A stretch of DNA of 64,000 bases from Phycisphaerales bacterium PN19_bin_20 (GTDB taxonomy: Bacteria > Planctomycetota > Phycisphaerae > Phycisphaerales > UBA1924), in NCBI GenBank assembly GCA_021173225.1, contig JAJOLK010000018.1, forward strand, positions 1-64,000. The letters run 5' to 3'. Position 1 is the first letter of the stretch. Each line of letters starts with the position of its first letter. Below are positions 8,719 through 17,663 of this stretch, piece after piece. Position numbers and translations under genes: made by a program. The notes under the pieces were generated by a model. That model worked only from the letters and a program-made list of their open reading frames with translations, made no database searches and was not told the DNA's origin.

Positions 8719-10266
8719 CTACCGCCGCGCGCTCTTGAGCCGTTCGCCAAGCCACCGCCGCGCCTCGCCCACCACATAAAACGAACCCGTCACGCACATC
8801 AAATCGCCCAGGTTGCTTGAGCGGCGCGCCAGCTCCATCGCCGCCGGCAGGCTCGGCTCCACCATGCTCATCGGCCCCTCCAGCGACTGGTACATCCTGT
8901 ACAGCGCGTGCGGGTCGGCCGCACGTTTGTTGTCACTGGCCCGTGTGAATATCACCTTGTCCGCCGCACCCGCCAGCGCCTCGAGCATCGGCCGCGCGTC
9001 CTTGTCCGCCGCGCAGCCAAACACCACCACCAGCGCGTCGTAGCTCGCGTACTGCGCCACCGTCCGCATCAGCAACTTCACGCTCTCAGGGTTGTGCGCG
9101 CCGTCAAACAGCACCCGCGGCGACCACTGCACCAGCTCAAACCGCCCCGCCAGACGCGTCGTCGCCAGCCCCTGCACCGCGCGGTCCGGCGGACACTGAA
9201 ACCCACGCTCCGTCAGCTTGTCGATGATCCCCAGCGCCAGCCCGCAGTTGAGCGCCTGGTGCTCGCCTACTAACGGCACCGGCACAAAGTCGTACTCGCT
9301 GTGCGGCGTGCTCAGCTGCACATACGCCTGCGGCACACCGCCCGCCCCGGCATACTCCATCCTAAAGCTGAACTCCAAGTCTTCACCCACCACCTGGAAT
9401 GGCGCGCCCACACGCGTCGCGCACGCACGCAACGCCCCAAGCACCTCGGGCCCCTGCTGGATCGCCAGCGCCGGCACCCCGGGCTTGTAGATCCCGCCCT
9501 TTTGCGTCGCGATCTCTACCAACGTCCGCCCCAGCACCTCCATGTGGTCAAACCCGATGGTCGCCACCGCCGCCACCTCGGGCATGATCACGTTCGTGCA
9601 GTCCAGCAGCCCGCCCAGGCCCACCTCGATCACCGCGATGTCCACCGCCTGCTGCGCAAAGTGAACCAGCGCCATCGCCGTGGTCAACTCAAAGAACGTC
9701 GCCGGGCCGTGCGCCGCCTCAAGCGCCTGGGCCGCACGCCCAACCTCGCGCGCAAGCCGCACAAAGTCAACCTCAGAGACCAGCTTGCGGTTGATCCTGA
9801 CCCGCTCGCGCACGTCCGACAGGTGCGGGCTTGTGTAGATGCCCACCGTATAGCCGCAGCCCTCGAGCATCGCCGCGGTCATCTCGCACGTGCTGCCCTT
9901 GCCCTTGGTGCCCGCAACGTGCACGGTCCGCACCGCGTCCTGCGGGTTACCCAGTCGCTCCACCAGCGCTTGCATCCGATCCAACTTGTACTGGTCGCGC
10001 GCCTCGCGCGTCGGGCCGCTGCGCTCAAGGTCGGGCCGCTGGTACAGATACGCCAGCGCCCCGGCCATGCTGTCAAACTCAGGCGTCAGCGCCACCGCCA
10101 CCACCGGCCCACCCCCAAGCCCATCCCCAGGCCCAGTCCCAGGCCCAGTCCCAATTACAGGCCCTGTTCTGCCTACACCCTCAGAAGATGCACCACCACC
10201 TCCGGCACTACTACTCCCCGCACCGGCACCGCGGCTCCGCTCTGGCTGTGATCGTCCTGCACCCAT
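8719..10266 (-). CDS. folC: Bifunctional folylpolyglutamate synthase / dihydrofolate synthase
   Basis: A Mur-ligase-type enzyme that adds glutamate to dihydropteroate and to reduced folates. The ATP loop is HVAGTKGKGSTCEM; YTSPHLSDVRERVRIN is the folate-binding segment; EVGLGGLLDCTN and FDHMEVLG follow, and the C-terminal domain has LFDGAHNPES. It is about 515 aa from ATG 10266, longer than usual because of a ~70-residue Gly/Pro/Ser-rich N-terminal extension partly encoded by a repeat (10106-10164); the conserved part begins near FDSMAGALAYLYQ. A TTG at 10284 is another possible start. dapA lies upstream on the same strand, 160 bases away. Confidence 0.95.
   Translation of the reverse strand: MGAGRSQPERSRGAGAGSSSAGGGGASSEGVGRTGPVIGTGPGTGPGDGLGGGPVVAVALTPEFDSMAGALAYLYQRPDLERSGPTREARDQYKLDRMQALVERLGNPQDAVRTVHVAGTKGKGSTCEMTAAMLEGCGYTVGIYTSPHLSDVRERVRINRKLVSEVDFVRLAREVGRAAQALEAAHGPATFFELTTAMALVHFAQQAVDIAVIEVGLGGLLDCTNVIMPEVAAVATIGFDHMEVLGRTLVEIATQKGGIYKPGVPALAIQQGPEVLGALRACATRVGAPFQVVGEDLEFSFRMEYAGAGGVPQAYVQLSTPHSEYDFVPVPLVGEHQALNCGLALGIIDKLTERGFQCPPDRAVQGLATTRLAGRFELVQWSPRVLFDGAHNPESVKLLMRTVAQYASYDALVVVFGCAADKDARPMLEALAGAADKVIFTRASDNKRAADPHALYRMYQSLEGPMSMVEPSLPAAMELARRSSNLGDLMCVTGSFYVVGEARRWLGERLKSARR
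10106..10164. repeat. Intragenic C-rich repeat in the folC 5' end
   Basis: Imperfect units of CCCAGGCCCAGTC type. On the minus strand they encode the GTGPGTGPGDG run before the conserved FolC domain. Confidence 0.75.
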
Positions 10267-10426
10267 GAAGCCCCACCCCTTCAAGCGCCACCATCACTCG
10301 CGCACACCACGCACCACAGCACCCCCTACACACCGTGCAAAGTAGCACAATCCGCCCGCGCCGGCGCATCTTTGTGCAAGTGATTTTCTCACCGCCGCTC
10401 ACTTGACACAACGCCAACGAGTGCTC

Positions 10427-11389
10427 TCAGCCCCGCGCGCTCGCGCCCGCCGTCTTGCGCGCCGCGCCGTCGCCCGTCGCCTGCATCAGATGCACCACCC
10501 CCTGCAGCGCTTTGCCCACCAGCTCCACCGTCGCCGGCGTCGCCCCGGTCATCGGCAGCCGCAGCGCCCCCGCGTCGCGCCCCAGCAGCTTCATCGCCGC
10601 CTTCACAGGGATCGGGTTGGTCTCCACGAACATCGCCCGTGCAAAGCCCAAAAGCTCCCGGTGCATCCGCAACGCCCCCGCCCAGTCGCCACCCAAAAAC
10701 GCGCTGCACAGCCCCGAGACCGCCCCAGGCAGCACGTTGCTCACCACACTCACGCAACCCACACCGCCCACGCTCGCCATCGGCAGCGTCAGGCTGTCAT
10801 CGCCAGAGAGCAGCGCCAGCCCCGGGCACCGCGCACAGATCTCACCGGCAGAATCAAGGCTCCCCGTCGCCTCCTTGATCGCCCGCACGTTCGGATGCCG
10901 CGACAGACGCCACACCGTCTCGGGCGTCAACGCCACGCCCGTCCGCCCAGGGATGTTGTACAAAATCACCGGCAGCGCCGCCGCATCAGCCTGCGTCATG
11001 AAGTGCACATACTGCCCCTCCTGCACCGGCTTGTTGTAGTACGGGCTCACACTCAGCGCCGCGTCCGCGCCCAGCTTCGCCGCCTGACGCTGCAGCTCTA
11101 CCGCGTGCGCCGTGCTGTTGCTCCCCGTCCCCGCGACCGCCAAAATCCCCAGCGCGTGCGCCAGCCGCACACCGTGCTCCACCAGCGTGTGCCACTCACG
11201 ATCGCTCAGCGTTGGGCTCTCGCCGGTGGTCCCCGCCAGCACCACGCCCGTCACGCCACCCGCCGCCTGGAACCCGATCTGCTCGCCCAGCCGCTCAAGG
11301 TCGATCCCCTCGCCCCCGGCTGTGAACGGCGTGACAATGGCCGTGAAACATCCGCGGAACCGCGCATCAGGAGTGCTTGAGAGTGTCAT
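10427..11389 (-). CDS. dapA: 4-hydroxy-tetrahydrodipicolinate synthase
   Basis: A TIM-barrel aldolase that condenses pyruvate with aspartate semialdehyde in the lysine/diaminopimelate pathway. All key residues are visible: AGTTGESPTL (Thr pair), the Tyr of YYNKP, YNIPGRTG, and the Schiff-base lysine in AIKEATG. The 320-aa product is somewhat longer than the usual ~290 aa because of a C-terminal Ala/Gly tail. The start ATG at 11389 (MTLSSTPDARF) is chosen over upstream codons that would add unconserved residues. DAP is needed for peptidoglycan. Confidence 0.96.
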   Translation of the reverse strand: MTLSSTPDARFRGCFTAIVTPFTAGGEGIDLERLGEQIGFQAAGGVTGVVLAGTTGESPTLSDREWHTLVEHGVRLAHALGILAVAGTGSNSTAHAVELQRQAAKLGADAALSVSPYYNKPVQEGQYVHFMTQADAAALPVILYNIPGRTGVALTPETVWRLSRHPNVRAIKEATGSLDSAGEICARCPGLALLSGDDSLTLPMASVGGVGCVSVVSNVLPGAVSGLCSAFLGGDWAGALRMHRELLGFARAMFVETNPIPVKAAMKLLGRDAGALRLPMTGATPATVELVGKALQGVVHLMQATGDGAARKTAGASARG

Positions 11390-11585
11390 CGTCCCGCATC
11401 GTATCGCCCAGCACCGCACCAAACCCGCGCACTTTCCTTGCCACACGCCAAAGCCCGCGCCATACTCAGCCCTGAGTTGTCGCCCCGCGATCGGCTATCA
11501 CCGCGCCTCGCTCACGCAACCCGCGAGTGAACGCCAGTGACCGCCGAGGCCCGCGGCCGTGAATCACCCTGGGAAGCAACACGCC

Positions 11586-12770
11586 ATGCACAGCAGCCAT
11601 CGCACTTTGACCCCTCCCGCCGCGCGTCCTGCCCGCGCCGCAACTTCACGCCTGCTCGCCGCGCTCACACTGGCCCTCGCCGCCGCCAGCATCGCCCCAC
11701 CGCACGCCCGCGCACAAAGCATCGTCGTCTTTGGTGACTCACTCTCCGACACCGGCAACGTGCTGGCACTCTCCAGCTCACCTCAAGGCGCGCTGCTTGG
11801 CTTCACGCCCAGGCCCACCGCCCCCACCTACTTCACAGGCCAATTCACCAACGGGCCAGGCGGCAACGCCGGGCTCACGCCCACCATCTATACCCAGGGC
11901 AACTGGGTCAACGTCCTGGCCGACCGCCTCGGCCGCCCGCGCCCTATCGCCGCCGGGCTCGCCGCAGATATCGCGCCCCTCGGCACCAACTACGCCTGGG
12001 GCGGCGCGCTGGCCAGCGAGCCCTCGCTGCTGCCCGCCGCCGCCGTCCAGGTCGATCTCTTCATCGCCGGGCGCACGCGCGTCCCGAGCAACAACATCTA
12101 CACCTTCTGGCTCGGCAGCAACGACGTGATCAACGCCGCCAGCGTCACCGGTGCCACGCCCGCCTCCGTCGCCGCCGCCGGCTCTGCCGCCCTCGCCGCC
12201 GTGCGCTCGTCCATCCAGACGCTCGTAACGACCCTCGACCCCACCGCGCCTGCGAGCATCCTCTGGGCCAACCTCCCCGCCCTTGACCGCACGCCTCTGG
12301 TGCTCACGCTCCCCGCGCAGCTCCGCGCCGCCGTCGCCCAAGCCTCCGCCGACTTCCGCACTGCCCAGGCCCAGGCCATCGCGCAGCTGCGCGCCGCAAA
12401 CCCCGCGCTCAACCTCGTCGCCCTCGACACTTTCTCGCTCTTTAGCCAACTACTCGATTCGCCCAACTCCTTCTCGATCACCAACACCACAACGCCCATC
12501 CTCGCCAACGCCGACTTCCTCCAGCCCGGCCCATTCCTGCCCACCCTCAACGTCCCGGCCAACACCAACCCCGACAGCTACGTTTTCTGGGACAGCCTGC
12601 ACCCGACCGCGCGCGTGCATGCCCTCATCGGCGAGGCCGCCGCCGCCGTCATCCCCGCCCCGAACACCACCGGCGCGTTTGTGCTGCTCACCTTGCACGC
12701 CGCCCGACGCCGCCGGACAACCCGCACGTCTGCCACCCGCACCGCCTCCACCCATACTTCCCTCGCCTAA
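11586..12770 (+). CDS. Secreted GDSL/SGNH hydrolase with a PEP-CTERM-like tail
   Basis: A signal peptide (RLLAALTLALAAASIAPPHARA) precedes a GDSL lipase/esterase domain. Block I is VVFGDSLSDTGN (Ser at about residue 52), the oxyanion Gly/Asn blocks are NYAWGGA and FWLGSNDV, and the Asp-His pair is FWDSLHPTARVH. It probably hydrolyses lipid, acyl or acetyl esters outside the cytoplasm. The C-terminus has PAPNTTGAFVLLTLHAARRRR, which resembles a PEP-CTERM sorting signal (Pro motif, hydrophobic segment, Arg cluster) but continues for 16 more Thr/Ser/Arg residues. The start at ATG 11586 is supported by GGGAAG at 11571-11576. The next gene follows after 8 bases. Confidence 0.88.
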   Translation: MHSSHRTLTPPAARPARAATSRLLAALTLALAAASIAPPHARAQSIVVFGDSLSDTGNVLALSSSPQGALLGFTPRPTAPTYFTGQFTNGPGGNAGLTPTIYTQGNWVNVLADRLGRPRPIAAGLAADIAPLGTNYAWGGALASEPSLLPAAAVQVDLFIAGRTRVPSNNIYTFWLGSNDVINAASVTGATPASVAAAGSAALAAVRSSIQTLVTTLDPTAPASILWANLPALDRTPLVLTLPAQLRAAVAQASADFRTAQAQAIAQLRAANPALNLVALDTFSLFSQLLDSPNSFSITNTTTPILANADFLQPGPFLPTLNVPANTNPDSYVFWDSLHPTARVHALIGEAAAAVIPAPNTTGAFVLLTLHAARRRRTTRTSATRTASTHTSLA

Positions 12771-12778
12771 GTTCGACC

Positions 12779-14014
12779 ATGCCCGACGCGATCATCTTCG
12801 ACGACGGCCTGGCCACCCTCGGGCCACTCACCGACCTGCGCGCCGCCTTCGACGTCCGCACCGGCGCGCTCACCAACCTCGAACGCCTCACAAGGATCCT
12901 CAAGCTCAACATCCTGGGCCTGGTCGTGCCCCAGCGCCTCGCCGGCATCGCCCGCGACACCCATGGCGGGCTCGCACACGCCGTCGGCCACCTGCCCAGC
13001 GTCCCCTCCGGCACCCTGGTCATCAGCGCCCGCTGCACACTGCCGCCCACCGAACTTGATGAGCTCGAGCCAGGCCAAAGCCTGATTGACAAGTCCTCAC
13101 AGGGCGTCATCGCCGCCCGCCTCAAAGACGCCCACGACTACGCCGCGTTCTTCGCCGATCCGCAGGCAGTCGCCCGCTCCACCGGCACACTTGTCGAGGT
13201 CGAACGCCCCTGCCTGCTGACACATCCCTGGAGCGTTCGCACCTTCCGCGACCAGTGCCTTACCACCGACCTCGTTGAGCTTGCCGCCGGCGGCGAAAAC
13301 GACCGCATCCCCGGCGTCACCATCCTCGGCGAGGCACCCGTGCTCATCCGTGATGACGACGGTGCGCGCGTGTTCCCCGGGGTCGTCATTGACGCCGAGA
13401 ACGGCCCGGTGGTCATCGACGAGCACGCCGTAGTCCGCCCGGGTGCCGTCATCATCGGCCCCGCTTACGTCGGCCAGCACGCCACCGTCCTTGACCGCGC
13501 GCTGATCAAGGCCAACACCGCCATCGGCCCGCACTGCAAGCTCGCCGGTGAGGTCGGCGGCACCATCTTCCAATCACACAGCAACAAGGGCCACGACGGG
13601 CACCTTGGCGACGCGTACGTCGGCCAGTGGGTCAACCTCGGCGCCGGCACCACCAACAGCAACCTGCTCAACACCTACGCCGAGGTCATGATGCGCGCCA
13701 CGCCGCAGAGCCCGCTCGAACGAACCGGCCAGCAGTTCATGGGCTGCATCATCGGCGACCACGTCAAGACCGCCATCTGCACGCGCATCATGACCGGCTG
13801 CATACTGCACACCGGCGCGATGTTCGCCGCCACCGCCGCCGCCACCGGCAACGTTCCGCCCTTCGCCTGGGTCACCGACGAGCACGCCCCCGGCAGCAAG
13901 CGCTACCGTCCGGATAAGTTTCTCGAAGCCATGCACGCCGTCATGGCCCGCCGCAAGCTGACCGCAAGCCCGGCCTACGTCGCCCGCATCACCGAGCTGT
14001 TTGCGCAAGGCTAA
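12779..14014 (+). CDS. Putative sugar nucleotidyltransferase, alternative GlmU family
   Basis: A 411-aa two-part protein. Its N-terminal ~190 residues are a divergent nucleotidyltransferase-like domain beginning MPDAIIFDDGL, with the family start FDD and R/P-rich segments (LEVERPCLLTHPW-like). The C-terminal half is a left-handed beta-helix: isoleucine/valine-led hexapeptides such as VIDEHAVVRPGAVIIGPAYVG and QHATVLDRALIKANTAIG. This arrangement matches the 'alternative bacterial GlmU' family of Bacteroidetes and Planctomycetes, which probably makes UDP-GlcNAc or a related sugar nucleotide. It starts 8 bases after the GDSL hydrolase and is likely co-transcribed with it. Confidence 0.88.
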   Translation: MPDAIIFDDGLATLGPLTDLRAAFDVRTGALTNLERLTRILKLNILGLVVPQRLAGIARDTHGGLAHAVGHLPSVPSGTLVISARCTLPPTELDELEPGQSLIDKSSQGVIAARLKDAHDYAAFFADPQAVARSTGTLVEVERPCLLTHPWSVRTFRDQCLTTDLVELAAGGENDRIPGVTILGEAPVLIRDDDGARVFPGVVIDAENGPVVIDEHAVVRPGAVIIGPAYVGQHATVLDRALIKANTAIGPHCKLAGEVGGTIFQSHSNKGHDGHLGDAYVGQWVNLGAGTTNSNLLNTYAEVMMRATPQSPLERTGQQFMGCIIGDHVKTAICTRIMTGCILHTGAMFAATAAATGNVPPFAWVTDEHAPGSKRYRPDKFLEAMHAVMARRKLTASPAYVARITELFAQG

Positions 14015-14053
14015 GGCGCAAGCGGAAAGCCGCAAAATCGCAGCCCGAAACAT

Positions 14054-14950
14054 TCACCCCGTCACGATCCGCCAGCCGCCCCCATCACCTTGGGCGTCGC
14101 CCGCTTCCAGCCGCGGCACGATCGCCGATACGTCCACCTCCGCGCAGAACGCAATATCCGCGTCAAGCCCCAGCCGCCGCAGGTTGCGTCCGCCCCGGCT
14201 GGCCCTGAAGACCTCCAGCACGCCGCCAACTCGCGCGCTGGCCTCGCGCCACAGCGCCGCGCACATGCGTGAGCTGTCATCTGGTAGCAGCGTCCGCCCG
14301 CCCTCGCGCAGCCGCTCAACAATCGCCCCCGCAACCAGCGCGTCCTCCATGCTCACGGCCTCGCGCGTGCCGGCGCAGAGCACCACCACCGGGCGCTCGT
14401 CATGCACCACCGCCGCGCACACCGCAGCGCGATTGCGCAGGCTTGCCACCAGCACCGCGCCTGCCCCCATCGCTCCCGCGCCAGCACCGCCCCCGCTAGC
14501 ACCGCCCGCACCCTGCGCCCGCCCGCCGCGGGCCGCGTGCAGCAGCGTGCCCGTCCCGTTGGTGCTGGTAAATACCAGCGCGCAGCCCGCCACGATCTGT
14601 GCCGCGCCGCCCGGCCCGTAATCACCAGGCGAGTTACCCGCATCGAAGCCCTCAGGCCGCACGCCGCCGCGCTCACCACCTGCGCGCACCACCAAGCCGC
14701 GAAGCTCAAGCCCGGCCCGCGCTACCAGCGCCTCACGCACCGTCAGCGTCGGCACCACGCACGCCGCGCCACTCTCCAGCGCGTGCACAATTGTCGTGCT
14801 CGCACGCAGCGCGTCGATCACCAGCACCACCGCGCCCAGCAGCAGCTCAGGCCCCGCCAACTGCGGCACAAGCGCCACACCCACCGCCCGCGCCCCCAGC
14901 TCCGCGTCCGGCGGCGGCGCCGGCACATCGCCCGTGATGATCACACCCAT
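14054..14950 (-). CDS. comB: 2-phosphosulfolactate phosphatase family protein (ComB)
   Basis: The 298-aa product carries the whole ComB signature set: LVIDALRASTTIVHAL, GFDAGNSPGDYG, VFTSTNGTGTL, LCAGTREAVSMEDALVAGA and GGRNLRRLGLDADIAFCA. ComB hydrolyses phosphosulfolactate to sulfolactate, known from coenzyme M synthesis in methanogens; many bacteria without coenzyme M have homologues whose substrate is uncertain. A Gly/Ala insert (GASGGGAGAGAMGAG) sits in mid-protein. The gene converges on the GlmU-like gene with a 39-bp gap and is followed upstream by the MFS gene on the same strand. Confidence 0.92.
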   Translation of the reverse strand: MGVIITGDVPAPPPDAELGARAVGVALVPQLAGPELLLGAVVLVIDALRASTTIVHALESGAACVVPTLTVREALVARAGLELRGLVVRAGGERGGVRPEGFDAGNSPGDYGPGGAAQIVAGCALVFTSTNGTGTLLHAARGGRAQGAGGASGGGAGAGAMGAGAVLVASLRNRAAVCAAVVHDERPVVVLCAGTREAVSMEDALVAGAIVERLREGGRTLLPDDSSRMCAALWREASARVGGVLEVFRASRGGRNLRRLGLDADIAFCAEVDVSAIVPRLEAGDAQGDGGGWRIVTG

Positions 14951-15020
14951 GTACCAAGCCTACGGCCTTGCCCGCCGCGTTCCTCGGCCCTCTAGTAGTC
15001 TTGCGCGAACCTCGTCTTCC

Positions 15021-16418
15021 CTACGGCACCTCTGCCGGCTCAACGGTCTCGCGCGGGCGGTGCTCGCGGGCCGTGATCGCGTTCCACAGCGACCTGTCCC
15101 GCCGCGCACCCGTCGGCAACCGCGAAATCCCATCTATCTCAGGCACGCGGTTCAGCATCATGAAGACCCCCGCGCACAGCAGCGGCGCGCCCAACAGCAC
15201 CACCGTCAGTTGCGTCGCGCCCTGCGCGTCAAGCACGCCGCGGTCCTTAAGCTGCTCGCCCAGCACGCCCGCCGAGAGCGCGCCCACCGCCGTAGCGCCA
15301 AAGCCCGCGACGGTGACGATCGCCAGCAGCCTGCCGCGCATTTCATCTGGCGCGAGCATCTGCAGCGCGACCCACGACTGGTTGAAGGTCCAGATCCAGA
15401 AAAACCCGCAGACGGCCATCGCCACGTACCCACCCTCGATGGTCTGCGTAAGCCCGAACAGCACAATCGACACGCCCAGGCACGCAATCGACAGCGGGAT
15501 GAAGTGATGCTTGGGGTACCACGCGGGTACGTAGCGCAGCGCCAGCCCGCCGCACACGGCACCCAGGCCCTGCACCGCCAGCATGAAGCCCCCGAGTGTG
15601 TTGGCCGCCTTCTCATCAAGGTGGTACACGTCGCGCATGTACTGGGCGATCAGCCGCACCAGCGGCGCCGCCAGCAAGCCCGCCAGCACCTGCACGAAGA
15701 ACACTGCGCGAATCCCTCGGTGCCCCCAGAGCACCCGGGCGGCGTCGAGCATCTCGGCACTCGCCGAGCGGCTGTTGGCGGCGTCGCGCGGCGGCGCGGG
15801 CGAGTTGGGCGTGGTCATCACCACCGCGGCCATGACGGCGAAGGTCAGCGCGTTGAAGATCAGCAGCGGCGGGGGCGTGACGATCGCCAGCAGCAGGCCC
15901 GAGGCCGCCGGCCCGAGCAAGCGCGCAAGGTTGAACTGGATCCCGTTGAGCGTGACCGCCCGCATCAGTTGCGGGCGCGGTACGAGCCTGGGCGTGAGCA
16001 CCTGCCACGCCGGGAAGTTGAAGGCCATCACGCACCCGTTGAGCGCGCCCAGCCCCCAGAGCAGCCAGATCGCCATGCGCGGGTGGGTGAACGAGCCTTG
16101 CATGTCAAACCACGTCACGCCCGCGATGCCCGCGGCGACCAGCCCCGCCAGAATCTGCGTGACCACCAGCAGCGTGCGCCGGTTGACGCGGTCAGCCGCC
16201 AGACCGCCAAGCAGGCCAAGCACGAACACCGGCACCTGCTGGAACGCCGCGAGAATGCCGGCGTCGGCCAGCGAGCCGCTCTTGGCGGCGACGAACGACT
16301 GGATGACGAACATCTCCATCCATGTGCCGACGTTGGAGAGGAATTGTGCCAGCAGGATGTTGCGGTAATGACGGTTGGCCAGCACGTCGCGGTAGGTGAC
16401 GTTGGCCTGCACGGACAT
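15021..16418 (-). CDS. MFS transporter, EntS-like exporter family
   Basis: The product is 465 aa with about 12 hydrophobic segments and starts MSVQANVTYRDVLANRHYRNILLAQ, the typical cytoplasmic lead and first helix (FLSNVGTWMEMFVIQSFV) of the MFS_3/enterobactin-exporter group. The signature loop between helices 2 and 3 reads GGLAADRVNRRTL. Likely role: efflux of a small molecule or lipid-linked compound; substrate unknown. The GC skew of the plus strand changes sign inside this gene. Confidence 0.9.
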   Translation of the reverse strand: MSVQANVTYRDVLANRHYRNILLAQFLSNVGTWMEMFVIQSFVAAKSGSLADAGILAAFQQVPVFVLGLLGGLAADRVNRRTLLVVTQILAGLVAAGIAGVTWFDMQGSFTHPRMAIWLLWGLGALNGCVMAFNFPAWQVLTPRLVPRPQLMRAVTLNGIQFNLARLLGPAASGLLLAIVTPPPLLIFNALTFAVMAAVVMTTPNSPAPPRDAANSRSASAEMLDAARVLWGHRGIRAVFFVQVLAGLLAAPLVRLIAQYMRDVYHLDEKAANTLGGFMLAVQGLGAVCGGLALRYVPAWYPKHHFIPLSIACLGVSIVLFGLTQTIEGGYVAMAVCGFFWIWTFNQSWVALQMLAPDEMRGRLLAIVTVAGFGATAVGALSAGVLGEQLKDRGVLDAQGATQLTVVLLGAPLLCAGVFMMLNRVPEIDGISRLPTGARRDRSLWNAITAREHRPRETVEPAEVP

Positions 16419-16786
16419 GGCGCTGGTCGAGGCGGGCTGGATGATGAAGCACGATAGCGAGGCGCGAGTGGGTCGTCGAGCGCGAGTGGGTCGTCGAGCG
16501 CGCGTGCGGGGGCGCGGCTGCGCGCGGGGCGGCGCGGTTGAGCACCGGAAGTTGGGAGGCGTTAGCGCGCAGCGGTGAGAACGCCGTGGTCATGCGCTCA
16601 GGCGCGGAGGTTGGTGACCGCTGACTTGCGCGGGCCTCTGTGGCGGGCTCTACGGCGGGCGTAGGGGGCCCTCTGAGGGTCGCGCCGCTGACCTGACCTG
16701 CGGGTGGATCAAGCTTGCCGTAGCGATCCTGAGCGATCGTGGCGGGCGACTTTGAATCGACGGGTTCTTGCGCACGCGGGCGGAGA
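16419..16786. other. Gene-free region, 368 bp
   Basis: No coding frame here resembles a protein. The region contains the 2 x 18-bp repeat and the inverted run GGGGGCCCTC. It lies just right of the GC-skew reversal, which makes it a candidate for an origin-linked or strand-switch region, but no DnaA-box-like 9-mer (TTATCCACA and variants) and no AT-rich unwinding element was found. Confidence 0.5.
16464..16499. repeat. Direct repeat, 2 x 18 bp
   Basis: GCGAGTGGGTCGTCGAGC occurs twice head to tail with no mismatch, 45 bases upstream of the MFS start codon. Confidence 0.9.
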
Positions 16787-17503
16787 TTACCCCGCGCGGG
16801 GGCTGGGCCAGTTGGCGAACTTGTTGGCGCGCAGGCCGAAGTAGACCACGGCCTCGAACCACACGAGCCCGACGGCGAGGGCGGCGAGCAGCACCAGCGC
16901 GGGGGCATCGGCCGAGCCAAAGAGCGCGCGGGCGAAGGGGGCGGGCAGCGCGATCGTGGCGGCCGGTGGCCAGGCGTGCGAGGCGTGGGCGATCAACGCG
17001 GTGGCGGCGTCGGGCGGCAGTCGCCACCGGTGAACGCGAGCGATGGCGCGGATGCCGAAGCGCTCAGCGAGGCTGGCGATCAGCAAGAGCGTGGCGAGGG
17101 CGGCGGCGATGGCGGCAGAGAGCACAGCGACCAGCAGCAGCGCGCTGAGGCGATCGCGCGGCGAGTGAATCGGGTAGCTGGCGGTCAGGCCCTGATAGGT
17201 CAGCACGCACATGGGCACGGCCAGGATCGCGCCCGCGAGCGCGACGTTAAGGAGCAGGCGTGGGCGGCCGCGCTCAAGGTTGAGCAGGCGGGTTTGTGCG
17301 ATGGGGTTGGTGATAAAGAGCGCGAGGCCTTGTAAAAAAGAGGTAGTTTGCCAGCGCGCGCCGGTGCGTCGGTCCGGGAGGCTCAGGGCGATGGGGGTGC
17401 CGCACTCGGGGCAGGCGAGGGCGGGGTCTGTCGGTGTGAGGTCGTAGCCGCAGCCTTCGCAGAGGAGCGCAAGGTGCGGGGTGTGTTGGGTGGGGTTGAT
17501 GCT
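16787..17503 (-). pseudogene. Zinc-ribbon membrane protein with a disrupted 5' end
   Basis: This frame is open for 238 codons from 17503 to TAG/TGA at 16787. It encodes a zinc ribbon near its start (CEGCGYDL ... CPECGTP) and at least four hydrophobic segments (LLLNVALAGAILAVPMCVL; SALLLVAVLSAAIAAALATLLLIASLA; APALVLLAALAVGLVWFEAVVYFG). The layout CxxCGYDL-CPECG plus helices is common in planctomycete hypothetical proteins. There is no ATG, GTG or TTG before the ribbon in this frame. An ATG at 17507-17505 with a modest AGG upstream (MKHQPHPTHP) lies in another frame and would need a one-base shift within the C-rich stretch. The first standard start in frame is GTG 17218, which loses the ribbon. 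Either a sequence error, a real frameshift or an unusual start. Confidence 0.65.
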
Positions 17504-17663
17504 TCATGGTACCTGTGAGGGTGGCGGTGGGTGGCTTGGGCGTGGGCTGAGGTGGTTTGGTGCGGGTGTACGGCTTGAGTCGGGCGGGCGAGCGGCCGAT
17601 AGCTTGGGTGAAGGCTCGCGCGGTTTGGCGCGGGCGCGGTGTGTGCCTGAGCAGGAGCGTGCC

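Noticed and set aside
14796..16457. Long plus-strand frame antisense to the MFS gene
   Set aside because: No hydrophobic or domain pattern; the minus strand encodes an evident MFS transporter.
16419..16786. Standard oriC with DnaA boxes
   Set aside because: No TTATNCACA-type 9-mers or AT-rich tract; the origin idea rests only on skew.
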